From: Bacillus marasmi | GTDB lineage: Bacteria > Bacillota > Bacilli > Bacillales > Cytobacillaceae | Reading direction: 5' to 3' | DNA length: 64,000 nucleotides | Assembly (NCBI RefSeq): GCF_902168435.1 | Contig: NZ_LR656171.1 | Span: 124,001-188,000 of the forward strand | Shown: positions 46,418 to 55,319 of the stretch, in pieces | Position numbering within the stretch: the stretch's first letter is position 1 | Layout: each line of letters starts with the position of its first letter | Notes under the pieces: model-generated | The model's input: the letters and a program-made list of their open reading frames with translations, nothing else | Told to the model about the DNA's origin: nothing | The model's database searches: none | Position numbers and translations under genes: made by a program

Positions 46418-47686
46418 TCAATGATTTCTTTCCTTTATCATAACGTCCTTATTAGTTTCATCGAGAACACCTTTTAAATCATTTCCAGATGGATTTTGAA
46501 ATAAGTGAATTCCAAATTCCTGTGCGACCGCAAACAGATGGTCGAAAATATCCGATTGAATCGCTTCATATATATTCCACCGTACATCATTTGTAAACGT
46601 ATAGATTTCTAAGGGCAAACCATGCTCTGTTGGCGCTAATTGCCTGACGATTAATGTCATTTCTTTATTAATACCAGGATGATTTTGCAAGTAATTAACG
46701 ATATAAGTTCTAAAGACGCCGATATTCGTAAGGGCGCGTCCATTCACAGGGATATCCCGATTGATGTCATACATAGCATTAAACTCAGCTATTTCGATTT
46801 CCTTTTGAATAATATAATGGGATAGATAGTCAATTTTTTTAAATTTCTCAAGCATTGCTTCACTACAAAATTCAATACTATTGGTATCGATAAATAAAGA
46901 ACGCTTAATTCGGCGGCCTCCTGAACTTTGCATTCCTCTCCAGTTTTTAAAAGAGTCGGAAATTAGAGCATAGCTAGGGATCGTCGTAATCGTTTTATCC
47001 CAATTTTGAACCTTTACCGTATTTAAAGAAATATCAATAATTTCACCATCGGCACCATATTTTGTCATTTCAATCCAATCTCCAACTCTAACCATATCAT
47101 TGGCTGTCAGCTGCACACCTGCTACAAGTCCAAGTAATGAATCTTTAAAAACCAACATTAAAACTGCTGAGAGTGCACCAATACCACTAAGCAGGATAAA
47201 AGGACTTTCTCCGATTAAATTGGCAATAACTAAAATTGCTCCAAGCGTTAACACAACAATATTGACGACTTGAATATAGCCCTTTATCGGCCTACTTTTC
47301 GATATTTCAAAGGTTTGATAAATATCATTAATCGCATTTAACAGACTATTAATAACTAGTAATCCGACGATAATGATATAGGTAATCGCCCCTTTTTCGA
47401 TAATCGTCTGATAATCGGGAAAAGTTGCAGCAAAGTAATAAATAATAATCGCTGGAACAATATGGGATAACTTATGAAAAACCTTCCTTTCCAAAACGAT
47501 ATTGTCCCAAGTGAATTTGTTATTATTGACGAAATGAGTGATGATTCTAATCACGATTTTTTTGGTAATAAAATTGACGATTACGCAGATGATTCCTATT
47601 AATAAAATCATGATAAATACCGAAAGATATTCTGCCCATGTTGGCGAGATATTAGCTTCAGCAAGTAAGTTATAAATGAATTCCAT
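46418..47686 (-). CDS. MscS-family mechanosensitive channel, YbdG-like
   Basis: A 422-residue channel with about five membrane segments (about 15-190), the pore-lining region around GIGALSAVLMLVFKDSLLGL, then the MscS beta domain (VRVGDWIEM, DGEIIDISLNTVKVQNWDKT) and the extended C-terminal domain with the SFKNWRGMQSSGGRR motif seen in YbdG/MscM. It gates under hypo-osmotic stress. The overall length and the GG RRIKRS insertion fit YbdG better than MscS. Single gene. Confidence 0.9.
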   Translation of the reverse strand: MEFIYNLLAEANISPTWAEYLSVFIMILLIGIICVIVNFITKKIVIRIITHFVNNNKFTWDNIVLERKVFHKLSHIVPAIIIYYFAATFPDYQTIIEKGAITYIIIVGLLVINSLLNAINDIYQTFEISKSRPIKGYIQVVNIVVLTLGAILVIANLIGESPFILLSGIGALSAVLMLVFKDSLLGLVAGVQLTANDMVRVGDWIEMTKYGADGEIIDISLNTVKVQNWDKTITTIPSYALISDSFKNWRGMQSSGGRRIKRSLFIDTNSIEFCSEAMLEKFKKIDYLSHYIIQKEIEIAEFNAMYDINRDIPVNGRALTNIGVFRTYIVNYLQNHPGINKEMTLIVRQLAPTEHGLPLEIYTFTNDVRWNIYEAIQSDIFDHLFAVAQEFGIHLFQNPSGNDLKGVLDETNKDVMIKERNH

Positions 47687-47719
47687 TTCTTCCCCTCCTC
47701 ACAACATCATGTGAATATT

Positions 47720-47760
47720 AAACAAACAACGTCCAACAAATGTTAGAACGTTGTTTGTTT
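47720..47760. repeat. Inverted repeat upstream of the MscS-like gene
   Basis: AAACAAACAACGT and its exact complement 13 bp long are separated by 15 nt. It could be a terminator-like or regulatory structure; no T run is attached. The rest of 47687-48241 shows nothing else I can name. Confidence 0.5.
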
Positions 47761-48241
47761 AGTTGGTCAATATTTTTCACACAACTTCCTTTATATCCTC
47801 TGTGCTTTGATTATTATTATTCATTATTTTCCGCTCGATTATCGTATGTCCGAGGCCCAGTTCTTTTGCTTCTAACTAGTTTGAATAAGGCTGCGGTATT
47901 TTGCATGGATTAGTCTACAGAAAATTTCGGGGGTTATGGCAACTATATCAAAATGTTCTAAACCAAGCTAACAGGAAAAAATAGCTTATTTAAGGCTCTC
48001 GTCTTTCTAACCCGTTATAGTAGGAGGAATTAAGACCTATTCTTAGAATAACTCTCAGTTTCTGTGGATATGGCCGGAATTCTCGAGGTAATGGTCAAAC
48101 ATTGGTAAGTTTCTGTGGATAAATTTATTAATAGCCGCTTTCTTGGACTTTCCATTCTAATTATTAAGATTGTAACAATCTAGTTTAATAAGCTAAAATG
48201 GGAAAGAAAACGTATCACACTCTATGATTGGAGGTTTTTTT

Positions 48242-48913
48242 ATGTACAAACTATTAATTGTCGAGGATGATATGGTCATTGCTAGAACGGTAAGTCATCA
48301 CCTTCAATCTTGGGGATTTGAAGCGGAATTTGTGACCGATTTCCAGAATGTGATGACCCAATTTGTTTCATTTGATCCGCAATTGGTGTTATTGGATATC
48401 TCACTTCCCTTTGTAAATGGATTTACCTTGTGTAGTGAAATTCGCAAAGTTTCCAAAGTACCGATCATTTTCATCTCATCTGCTTCTGATAATATGAATA
48501 TTGTCATGGCGATTAATATGGGTGGAGATGACTTTATTGCCAAACCTTTCGACTTAAACGTCTTGACCTCGAAAGTTCAAGCTTTGCTTCGTCGTACCTA
48601 TGATTTTACGGGACAAACCAATTTGCTTGAACACAAAGGGGCAATTTTAAACACAAGTGACGGAACCCTTACCTTTAATGGTGAAAAAATCGAACTAACG
48701 AAAAATGACCAAAAAATTCTGCACGTTCTGCTTGAAAATAAGGGCAAGGCGGTCTCAAGAGATGTCCTCATGACACGGTTGTGGGAAACGGACAGCTTTA
48801 TTGATGATAATACACTGACGGTCAATATTAATCGACTCCGCAAAAAATTAGAATTACTCGGGTTGATTGATTATATTAAAACAAAGAAAGGCCTCGGCTA
48901 TTTGGTGGACTGA
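48242..48913 (+). CDS. BceR-type OmpR-family response regulator
   Basis: A 223-residue regulator with receiver domain (1-115; acidic E9/D10/D11, phospho-acceptor Asp in VLLDISLPFVNG, Lys in AKPFD) and an OmpR/PhoB winged helix (about 130-222; DDNTLTVNINRLRKKLE). Start ATG 48242 with TTGGAGG upstream; the ORF extension to 48224 includes that ribosome site. First gene of a regulator-kinase-ATPase-permease module of the Bce (bacitracin/lantibiotic detoxification) type. The kinase gene begins 1 bp after the stop. Confidence 0.92.
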   Translation: MYKLLIVEDDMVIARTVSHHLQSWGFEAEFVTDFQNVMTQFVSFDPQLVLLDISLPFVNGFTLCSEIRKVSKVPIIFISSASDNMNIVMAINMGGDDFIAKPFDLNVLTSKVQALLRRTYDFTGQTNLLEHKGAILNTSDGTLTFNGEKIELTKNDQKILHVLLENKGKAVSRDVLMTRLWETDSFIDDNTLTVNINRLRKKLELLGLIDYIKTKKGLGYLVD

Positions 48914-48914
48914 T

Positions 48915-49916
48915 ATGAAAAATCAAACAGAAAACATCATTCTCCTATATTTACATAAAAACTGGAAACCAATTGCTTTGTTCAGCGTGTTTGTCCTCGT
49001 GTTTTCTATCGTGTTTTCCTTGAGCCATCTCCCCCTCGGCCCGATTCTCTACTCGACCCTATTATGTTTTTATATTGGACTCATCTTTTTTGTCGTTGAT
49101 TTTTTCATATTTATCAAGCGTTACAAAAAGCTGCAAAAATCAAAGAAAACGATTATCGTGCATACCGACCAATTGCCTGCGCCCCAAAATGCAATTGAAC
49201 GGCAGTATCAGGAATTGTTACAGATTTTATCGGAAAATAAAAACGAATTGACGGTTCAAGCTGACAATAAACAAAAGGATTTAGTCGATTATTTTACCCA
49301 ATGGACACATCAGATCAAAACACCCATGTCTGCAATGCGTCTGTTGCTACAATCAGAACAAAATGAGCAAACTTCAGAACTCGAAATGGAATTGTTTAAA
49401 ATTGAACAATATGTCCAATTTGTCCTGCAGTATCTACGATTAGAAAAAATGTCCAATGATCTCGTTTTTAAAAAATACGACTTAGATGACATTCTGAAAA
49501 GTGCTATCCGGAAAAATGCAAAAATGTTTATCCGCAAGAAAATCTCGCTAAACTATTCGGACGTAAACTGTACTGTGTTAACAGATAAAAAATGGCTGCA
49601 GTTTGTAATCGAGCAGATTCTATCGAACGCGTTAAAGTATACAAACGCTGGCTCGATTTCTATTCATATGAAAAATTACCGACTCATCATTGAAGATACG
49701 GGCATTGGGATTCTTGAAGAAGATTTGCCCCGGGTATTTGAAAAAGGTTTTACAGGATACAATGGTCGCACATCAAATCAATCTACCGGGCTCGGCTTGT
49801 ATCTTTGCAAACAAATCCTAACCAAATTATCCCACGACATCGCAATTGAATCCCAAGTGGGAAAAGGAACAAAGGTCATGATTGATTTAGAAACGAAGGA
49901 AATTGGGGTGGAATAA
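48915..49916 (+). CDS. BceS-type intramembrane-sensing histidine kinase
   Basis: A 333-residue kinase with two closely spaced N-terminal membrane helices (about 17-37 and 43-63) and almost no external loop, the hallmark of Bce-type kinases that sense through their ABC partner rather than directly. The phosphorylation site is in YFTQWTHQIKTPMSAM; HATPase motifs are EQILSNALKYT, EDTGIGI and TGLGLYLCK. ATG 48915 follows the regulator stop by 1 bp. Followed by the ABC genes and a BceR box. Confidence 0.93.
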   Translation: MKNQTENIILLYLHKNWKPIALFSVFVLVFSIVFSLSHLPLGPILYSTLLCFYIGLIFFVVDFFIFIKRYKKLQKSKKTIIVHTDQLPAPQNAIERQYQELLQILSENKNELTVQADNKQKDLVDYFTQWTHQIKTPMSAMRLLLQSEQNEQTSELEMELFKIEQYVQFVLQYLRLEKMSNDLVFKKYDLDDILKSAIRKNAKMFIRKKISLNYSDVNCTVLTDKKWLQFVIEQILSNALKYTNAGSISIHMKNYRLIIEDTGIGILEEDLPRVFEKGFTGYNGRTSNQSTGLGLYLCKQILTKLSHDIAIESQVGKGTKVMIDLETKEIGVE

Positions 49917-49933
49917 CCGAAAAACTTCCATCC

Positions 49934-49947
49934 TTACATTATTGTAA
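49934..49947. promoter_or_regulatory. BceR-type operator of the ABC genes
   Basis: TTACATTATTGTAA fits the inverted-repeat consensus TNACA-N4-TGTAA described for BceR-like regulators. A TATACT -10 lies at 50002-50007 with no good -35, as expected for an activator-dependent promoter. Confidence 0.7.
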
Positions 49948-50045
49948 GTTTGAGCGTTGATATGTAAGCTAAAGCGATGTTTGTGCTAGATAGCCCCCTG
50001 ATATACTGATCATATAAACAACATAAGGGACGGAGGAATTTAATC

Positions 50046-50813
50046 ATGACCTTACTAGAAGTGAAAAATCTAAAAAAAGTATACACCACTCGTTTCAGTG
50101 GAAATCATGTTCAGGCACTAACAGATGTGAGCTTTTCAGTTGAAGAAGGCGAATATGTGGCAATTATGGGTGAATCCGGTTCTGGTAAAACGACCCTGTT
50201 AAATATTTTAGCTGCACTTGATAAACCAACGAGCGGCGAAGTTTTACTTCAGGGCAAAGATATCGTAGCCATTAGTGAAAAAGAAATTTCGGCTTTCCGC
50301 CGGCAAAATCTCGGTTTTGTGTTTCAAGACTTTAACCTACTCGATACCTTTTCAGTGCAAGACAATATCTTTTTACCACTCGTTTTATCCGGCAAAGCCT
50401 ATCGTGAAATGAGTAAGCGCTTAAAGCCACTTGCTGAAAACTTAAGAATCAGTGATATTTTAGCAAAATTTCCTTATGAAGTATCCGGTGGTCAAAAACA
50501 GCGAGCAGCGGTTGCGCGCGCGCTTATTACGAATCCAAAGCTAGTCCTTGCCGATGAGCCAACTGGTGCGTTAGATTCGCGAGCTTCTGATGATTTACTG
50601 GAGATTTTTTCCAAAATTAATCAAGAAGGCCAAACGATTCTAATGGTTACCCATAGTACAAAGGCTGCCAGTCATGCGGGTCGTGTATTGTTCATCAAAG
50701 ACGGAGCCGTGTTTCATCAACTCTATAAAGGATCGTTATCCAATGAAGCAATGTACCAAAAAATTTCGGATACATTAAACATCATTGCAACGGGCGGTGG
50801 TAGAAATGAGTAA
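50046..50813 (+). CDS. BceA-type ABC transporter ATP-binding protein
   Basis: A 255-residue ATPase of the MacB/BceA group: Walker A GESGSGKTT (about 42-50), Q-loop VFQDFNLLDTF, signature VSGGQKQRAAVARAL, Walker B VLADEPTGALD and switch His in VTHSTKAA. With the permease it frees or flips the lipid target from antimicrobial peptides and signals to the kinase. ATG 50046 after GGAGGAA. Overlaps the permease gene by 8 bp. Confidence 0.93.
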   Translation: MTLLEVKNLKKVYTTRFSGNHVQALTDVSFSVEEGEYVAIMGESGSGKTTLLNILAALDKPTSGEVLLQGKDIVAISEKEISAFRRQNLGFVFQDFNLLDTFSVQDNIFLPLVLSGKAYREMSKRLKPLAENLRISDILAKFPYEVSGGQKQRAAVARALITNPKLVLADEPTGALDSRASDDLLEIFSKINQEGQTILMVTHSTKAASHAGRVLFIKDGAVFHQLYKGSLSNEAMYQKISDTLNIIATGGGRNE

Positions 50814-52782
50814 GTTTTTCTACACCAAACTTGCCCTCACCAACATCAATAAGCACCGAAAAACGTATATTCCTTATATCTTTACGAGTATTTGTACCAT
50901 CTCCATGTTCTACATGATGCATTTTATTTCTGGAAATCCTGGGCTAAAAGAAATGTCTGGTGGGGATTCTTTAATCACGATATTAAATTTAGGCAATATC
51001 GTTATCGGGATTTTTTCACTCATTTTCTTGTTCTATACGAATAGCTTCTTAATAAAACGACGAAAAAATGAGTTTGGATTATTTAACATACTTGGCATGG
51101 AGAAAAAGCATATTGCCAAAATCATTGTTTGGGAGACTTGCATCGTTACCGTTACGAGTCTTGTATTGGGGATAGTTAGCGGAATTGTTGTAGGTAAATT
51201 AATGTTTTTACTATTAAACTATATTTTACATTTTGAAATCCCGCTTACGTATTTTGTTTCAATAAAATCACTCGGAATTACCTTAGTTCTATTTATCGGA
51301 ATTTTTGTGCTTACGCTTCTTAACAATTTAAGACAAATTCACTTGGCGAAACCGATTGAATTATTGCGAGGCGGTCAGGTCGGCGAAAAAGAGCCTAAAA
51401 CGAAATGGTTCCTCGTCTTAATCGGGGTCGCGACTCTTGGATATGGATACTACATCGCCCTAGTGACAGAGTCACCATTAGTTGCGATAAATAAATTTTT
51501 CTTTGCTGTTCTGCTTGTCATTATCGGGACCTACGCTTTGTTTACAGCTGGTACGATCGCTGCGTTAAAATTAATGAGAAAAAACAAAAACTTCTATTAC
51601 CAAACAAAGCATTTTATCAGTATTTCAGGTATGATTTATCGGATGAAGCAAAACGCAGTCGGCCTCGCAAATATTTGTATTTTGTCAACGATGGTGTTAG
51701 TGATGCTGTCGACCACCGTGTCGATGTATATTGGAATGGATGATTTGTTAAAAAATCGCTATCCGAAGGAAATGGATGTTTCCGCTAGGAATCTTTCTGA
51801 GGAGCAGTCTCGTGAAGTTGAAAAAATAATCCATGATTTAGCGAAAGAGTATGGAATAGAAATTAAAAATCCCGTTCATTATCGATCAGCAGGCTTTCCG
51901 ACAATCAGAACGGAAAACAGCTTTAACATGGTCCGCCCAAACTCGAAAGCATTCTCAAATATTTCTGTCATTGAACTGATTACGGTTGACGAGTTTAATC
52001 AGTTGGAAAACCAATCTGCTACACTTGAGGACAATGAAGTTCTTGTCTACACGTTTAGAGGAGATCCTATTGGGGATACGATGACAGTCGAAGGACAGCA
52101 ATTCAACGTAAAATCTCAAATAAAAAACCTATCCATCAACGGTGATTCTGCCGCCATGATAGCCGACACTTACTTCGTCGTCGTAAAAGATGAAGAAACA
52201 CTTAAATCCCTGTATCCGGCTGAGAAAATGGAAGGGATGGACTGGAAAGACTTATCCTTCTTTTACGGCTTTGACGCTGAAGGAAGTGTAAAAGATGAGA
52301 TCGCCCTTACCAAAGCTTTAACGCAAAAATTACAGGAGTCCTCTATCGATGGCCATGCAGAAGGTCAGGAAGAAGCACGAGAATCGTTTTATTCCATCTA
52401 CGGCGGCCTATTTTTCCTTGGCTTATTCCTAGGCACATTATTCATCATGGCAACAGTCTTAATTATGTACTATAAGCAAATATCAGAAGGTTACGATGAC
52501 AAAGAGCGATTTGCGATCATGCAAAAAGTAGGCTTGAGTAAAGCTGAAATTAAGAAATCAATTAAGAGTCAAGTCCTGCTCGTCTTTTTCTTACCGCTTG
52601 TCGCAGCCGTTGTGCACATCGCTTTTGCTTTCAAAGTCATTACAAAACTACTAGCCTTACTAAACTTAACGAACGTAGACCTCTTTATGATGTGTACTGC
52701 TTCTACCATTCTAATATTTGCTGGATTTTACGCAATGGTTTATACCTTAACAGCAAGAGAATATTATAAGATTGTTAGTTAG
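50806..52782 (+). CDS. BceB-type ABC transporter permease
   Basis: A 658-residue permease with ten membrane segments and a large extracellular domain of about 210 residues between helices 7 and 8 (about 300-520), the feature that sets substrate specificity in Bce-type transporters. FtsX-like segments are present (RRKNEFGLFNILGMEKKHI; ERFAIMQKVGLSKAEIKKSI). ATG 50806 lies inside the end of the ATPase gene. The peptide recognised (bacitracin, nisin-like or other) cannot be read from sequence. Confidence 0.93.
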   Translation: MSKFFYTKLALTNINKHRKTYIPYIFTSICTISMFYMMHFISGNPGLKEMSGGDSLITILNLGNIVIGIFSLIFLFYTNSFLIKRRKNEFGLFNILGMEKKHIAKIIVWETCIVTVTSLVLGIVSGIVVGKLMFLLLNYILHFEIPLTYFVSIKSLGITLVLFIGIFVLTLLNNLRQIHLAKPIELLRGGQVGEKEPKTKWFLVLIGVATLGYGYYIALVTESPLVAINKFFFAVLLVIIGTYALFTAGTIAALKLMRKNKNFYYQTKHFISISGMIYRMKQNAVGLANICILSTMVLVMLSTTVSMYIGMDDLLKNRYPKEMDVSARNLSEEQSREVEKIIHDLAKEYGIEIKNPVHYRSAGFPTIRTENSFNMVRPNSKAFSNISVIELITVDEFNQLENQSATLEDNEVLVYTFRGDPIGDTMTVEGQQFNVKSQIKNLSINGDSAAMIADTYFVVVKDEETLKSLYPAEKMEGMDWKDLSFFYGFDAEGSVKDEIALTKALTQKLQESSIDGHAEGQEEARESFYSIYGGLFFLGLFLGTLFIMATVLIMYYKQISEGYDDKERFAIMQKVGLSKAEIKKSIKSQVLLVFFLPLVAAVVHIAFAFKVITKLLALLNLTNVDLFMMCTASTILIFAGFYAMVYTLTAREYYKIVS

Positions 52783-52812
52783 AGGCATGCCCATTTGAAT
52801 GGGCTTGCCTCT
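52781..52812 (+). terminator. Terminator of the Bce-type module
   Basis: AGAGGCATGCCCAT and ATGGGCTTGCCTCT arms (one mismatch) with a 4-nt loop, then TATTATT. Confidence 0.82.
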
Positions 52813-52868
52813 TATTATTGTAGTGCGAACCATCTATGTATAGCTGAATTTTGATTTCCTTGTCATTG

Positions 52869-53057
52869 AAAATAAACGGAAAAATTCCTGCTAAATTAGA
52901 AAATACCCATATTTCCTAAACAATAAGAGGAGTTTTTCCGTCTATTTGATTTAAATCTTGGGATATTGGCTTTTTTTGAGCAGTTAAGCGGAATTTCTCC
53001 CCTTAAATTTGCTTCATTTGTCTCCATTTTTAAAATAAGTGGAAATTCTCCGCCTAT
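52869..53057 (-). repeat. Four-arm intergenic repeat, family A copy 2 (inverted)
   Basis: Cores at 52876, 52927, 52988 and 53039 (spacings 51, 61, 51 bp). Reverse-complemented, it aligns along its whole length with the element at 1816-2003, including inter-arm segments. It occupies the gap between the permease terminator and the convergent MDR reductase gene. Confidence 0.8.
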
Positions 53058-53080
53058 GGATTCTGAATTCTACGCGAAAA

Positions 53081-54073
53081 TCAATAGCTCGTCAAAAACA
53101 CTTTTCCTTTTCGCATTTTAGAAGATTCAACCACATCAATTGCACTTTTAATATCAGTTAAATCGTAATGGGAATCTACCACCATCATTCTTAATTTTTC
53201 ATCCTCGATCAGGCTTATCAGATGTTCAAAAGCGCCTTGCCATTCATCTGTCGACACCTTTCCATTCCAGTGCCGCAAATGAAATATATTGGCGTTTACT
53301 TTGGCTCTTTTTACAATATCAGCCCAGTTCACTTGTACCCCTGATAATAGTCCAATCGTGATAAAGTTCCCATTAGGGCGAACACAAAACGCCAACTCGT
53401 TCCCGGCTGAACCACCAATGGAATCGATTGCGGCATCGGCCCCTTTACCGTTTGTTAATTCCATCACGGTTTCGCGGAGTGGCATTTTAGAGGTATCAAT
53501 CACTTCAGAAGCACCGAGTAGCAACAAATCTTCAGTATGCTTATGATTTCTTGTCACCGCTATCAATCGAAAGCCTAAAATCTTCGATAATTGTGCAAAA
53601 ATATGGCCAATCGCAGACCCGCAAGCATTCACGAGTAAAACATCATTATGTCTCAGTTTTAACGCTTCCGTACAAACCACCCATGCTGTCAGAGGATTGA
53701 TATACATCTGAGCTGCCGTAAAATCATCAATTGTATCTGGAATAACGACTGCATGTTGATCTGATGTTTTGACAAACTCTTGCCACGTCCCTTCCCCACG
53801 TAAAGGGAGCACACGTTTACCGATAAGATCTTTCGAAACTAAAGGACCTACTTCTTCTACAATCCCCACTCCTTCATACCCAGGAATATTAGGTAAAGAA
53901 ATTCGATGAGCATATGAACCTCTTATCGGTATCAAATCAGAAGGATTAATCGGACGAGCCAACATCCGGACAAGCACTTCATCATCCTTAGGCGGTACAA
54001 TAATCTTATTCTCAATTTTGAGGACATCACTAGGACGACCAAACTCGTAAAATTTCAAACATTTTGCGTTCAA
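53081..54073 (-). CDS. Zinc-free MDR oxidoreductase (enoyl reductase/quinone reductase-like)
   Basis: A 330-residue medium-chain reductase that lacks the zinc-binding cysteines of alcohol dehydrogenases. N-terminal NPSDLIPIRGSY and PNIPGYEGVGIVEEVG motifs and the NAD(P) region VNACGSAIGHIFAQLSK match the trans-2-enoyl-CoA/ACP reductase (MECR/Etr1) and quinone oxidoreductase branch. Start TTG 54073 with AAAGGAG 10 nt upstream. Single gene, separated by 294 bp from the dab operon. Substrate unresolved. Confidence 0.85.
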   Translation of the reverse strand: MNAKCLKFYEFGRPSDVLKIENKIIVPPKDDEVLVRMLARPINPSDLIPIRGSYAHRISLPNIPGYEGVGIVEEVGPLVSKDLIGKRVLPLRGEGTWQEFVKTSDQHAVVIPDTIDDFTAAQMYINPLTAWVVCTEALKLRHNDVLLVNACGSAIGHIFAQLSKILGFRLIAVTRNHKHTEDLLLLGASEVIDTSKMPLRETVMELTNGKGADAAIDSIGGSAGNELAFCVRPNGNFITIGLLSGVQVNWADIVKRAKVNANIFHLRHWNGKVSTDEWQGAFEHLISLIEDEKLRMMVVDSHYDLTDIKSAIDVVESSKMRKGKVFLTSY

Positions 54074-54317
54074 GATTAATAGACTCCTTTATTATCTGTG
54101 GTACCTGTCACGCCCCGAAAAATCTTGTTTCACAGGATGTTCCACGCGTCGAAAAGATTATGATTCTCACATTGACCAACCACACGGTGAAATCACTGGG
54201 AGGTTACTGATTAGAACATTATTAGCAATGGCAATTCCTAAAAGCCTAAGAAAATAATCCCCCAAAGCTTTTGTATCATTTTGTCCATGAGAAATCAATC
54301 ACTCTGGTGCTCTAATA

Positions 54318-54352
54318 GGAAAACAAAAGGTCATTCCCACCTCTTGTTTTCC
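54318..54352 (-). terminator. Stem-loop after the dab operon
   Basis: GGAAAACAAAAGGT and ACCTCTTGTTTTCC arms (one mismatch) 16 bp after the last gene of the dab operon; the following tract on minus is only weakly T-rich. The remaining 54074-54317 shows nothing recognisable. Confidence 0.5.
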
Positions 54353-54367
54353 CTTGGTTTTCCATCG

Positions 54368-54883
54368 TTAAAAATTCCCCGCCGTTTTATCAACTGGTTC
54401 ATTATAGATTTTTTCGCCAACCATATCGATAAATAATTCGGTAACTTTTACATTGGTCGGCATTAAGGGATGATTTCGAATCACATCGGTCCTTTCAGCA
54501 GTGGTCAACGGTTTGCTTCCTTCAAGCCACTCTTTTACATTACTGTTAGGAAACTCGGGCCTACAATTTTTAAAGAGATAATCTACTGTTTCGATTTCTT
54601 CTTGGGATCCAATTCTTTCACAAATTTTGTTAAGGATGCTTCTGTCGTTCTTTTTAACATCATGCATGGAAACTAAATAGATTTCTTCGACATTTTCCAT
54701 ATAAACTGCCAAAATGATTTCCCTCATTAAATTACCAAAAGGCTCAATAGCATCATGTCGGTAACCGTGTATAAATAAGATACTTTCTGGATTGATACTC
54801 ATCTTCTGCTTAATGATATTCTCTAGTTTGTGTTCCATCCCAATCACAAATAACACTTTAGTATTTTCATCTTTATTCAACAC
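54368..54883 (-). CDS. Carbonic anhydrase-like protein (YbcF-like)
   Basis: A 171-residue protein of the beta-carbonic-anhydrase-like fold (LFVIGMEHKLENII start; LVSMHDVKK and the Arg/His-rich ERTDVIRNHPLMP end). The usual zinc triad Cys-His-Cys is not obvious, so catalysis is doubtful. B. subtilis has a carbonic anhydrase-like YbcF beside its DabA homologue, which matches this context. Start GTG 54883 with AAGGAGG 8 nt upstream; a GTG at 54889 is too near the site. Last gene of the dab operon. Confidence 0.72.
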   Translation of the reverse strand: MLNKDENTKVLFVIGMEHKLENIIKQKMSINPESILFIHGYRHDAIEPFGNLMREIILAVYMENVEEIYLVSMHDVKKNDRSILNKICERIGSQEEIETVDYLFKNCRPEFPNSNVKEWLEGSKPLTTAERTDVIRNHPLMPTNVKVTELFIDMVGEKIYNEPVDKTAGNF

Positions 54884-54901
54884 GTTCACCGCCTCCTTGA
54901 T

Positions 54902-55282
54902 TTATAGTTCACCTAGGGATAATTTGCTTTGCAAATCACTTGAAAGCTTAAAAACTATGATTCGTTCACCTGTCTGAGTACTAAGATCAGTGAAAAAACT
55001 AACTACTTCTTGTCCTGTAAGGTTTAAAATGATTTCCTTTAATTCTTCTAATCCGGTTTCCACCAAGCTATTTCGATTCAATTTAACAGATAATAATCCT
55101 TCTTTATCTTGACAAAGTGCATATTCGGCTGGAGTTAAGATTCCGCGTAATCCAATGATGATCATGTCACGCAGTATATCTGATTTAACCGATACTGAAC
55201 CACGTCCAAGATAATGCTTTTCCCAATGAGTTAATGCTTTACTTATTTCAGCTTCAAGTGCTCCTTTTGATTTAACAATCAT
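54902..55282 (-). CDS. DUF2294 family protein
   Basis: A 126-residue soluble protein of the DUF2294 family (KGALEAEISKALTHWEKHYLGRGSVSV; RGILTPAEYAL; TGQEVVSFFTDLSTQTGERIIVFKL). The family is frequent in Bacillaceae and often lies beside dab genes; no function is established. Start ATG 55282, since GGAGAGGGAG precedes it by 6 nt; an upstream ATG at 55303 overlaps that site. It lies 37 bp after dabA and 18 bp before the carbonic anhydrase-like gene. Confidence 0.85.
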   Translation of the reverse strand: MIVKSKGALEAEISKALTHWEKHYLGRGSVSVKSDILRDMIIIGLRGILTPAEYALCQDKEGLLSVKLNRNSLVETGLEELKEIILNLTGQEVVSFFTDLSTQTGERIIVFKLSSDLQSKLSLGEL

Positions 55283-55319
55283 ACTAAACTCCCTCTCCTT
55301 CATTATTTAAATAACTCTG

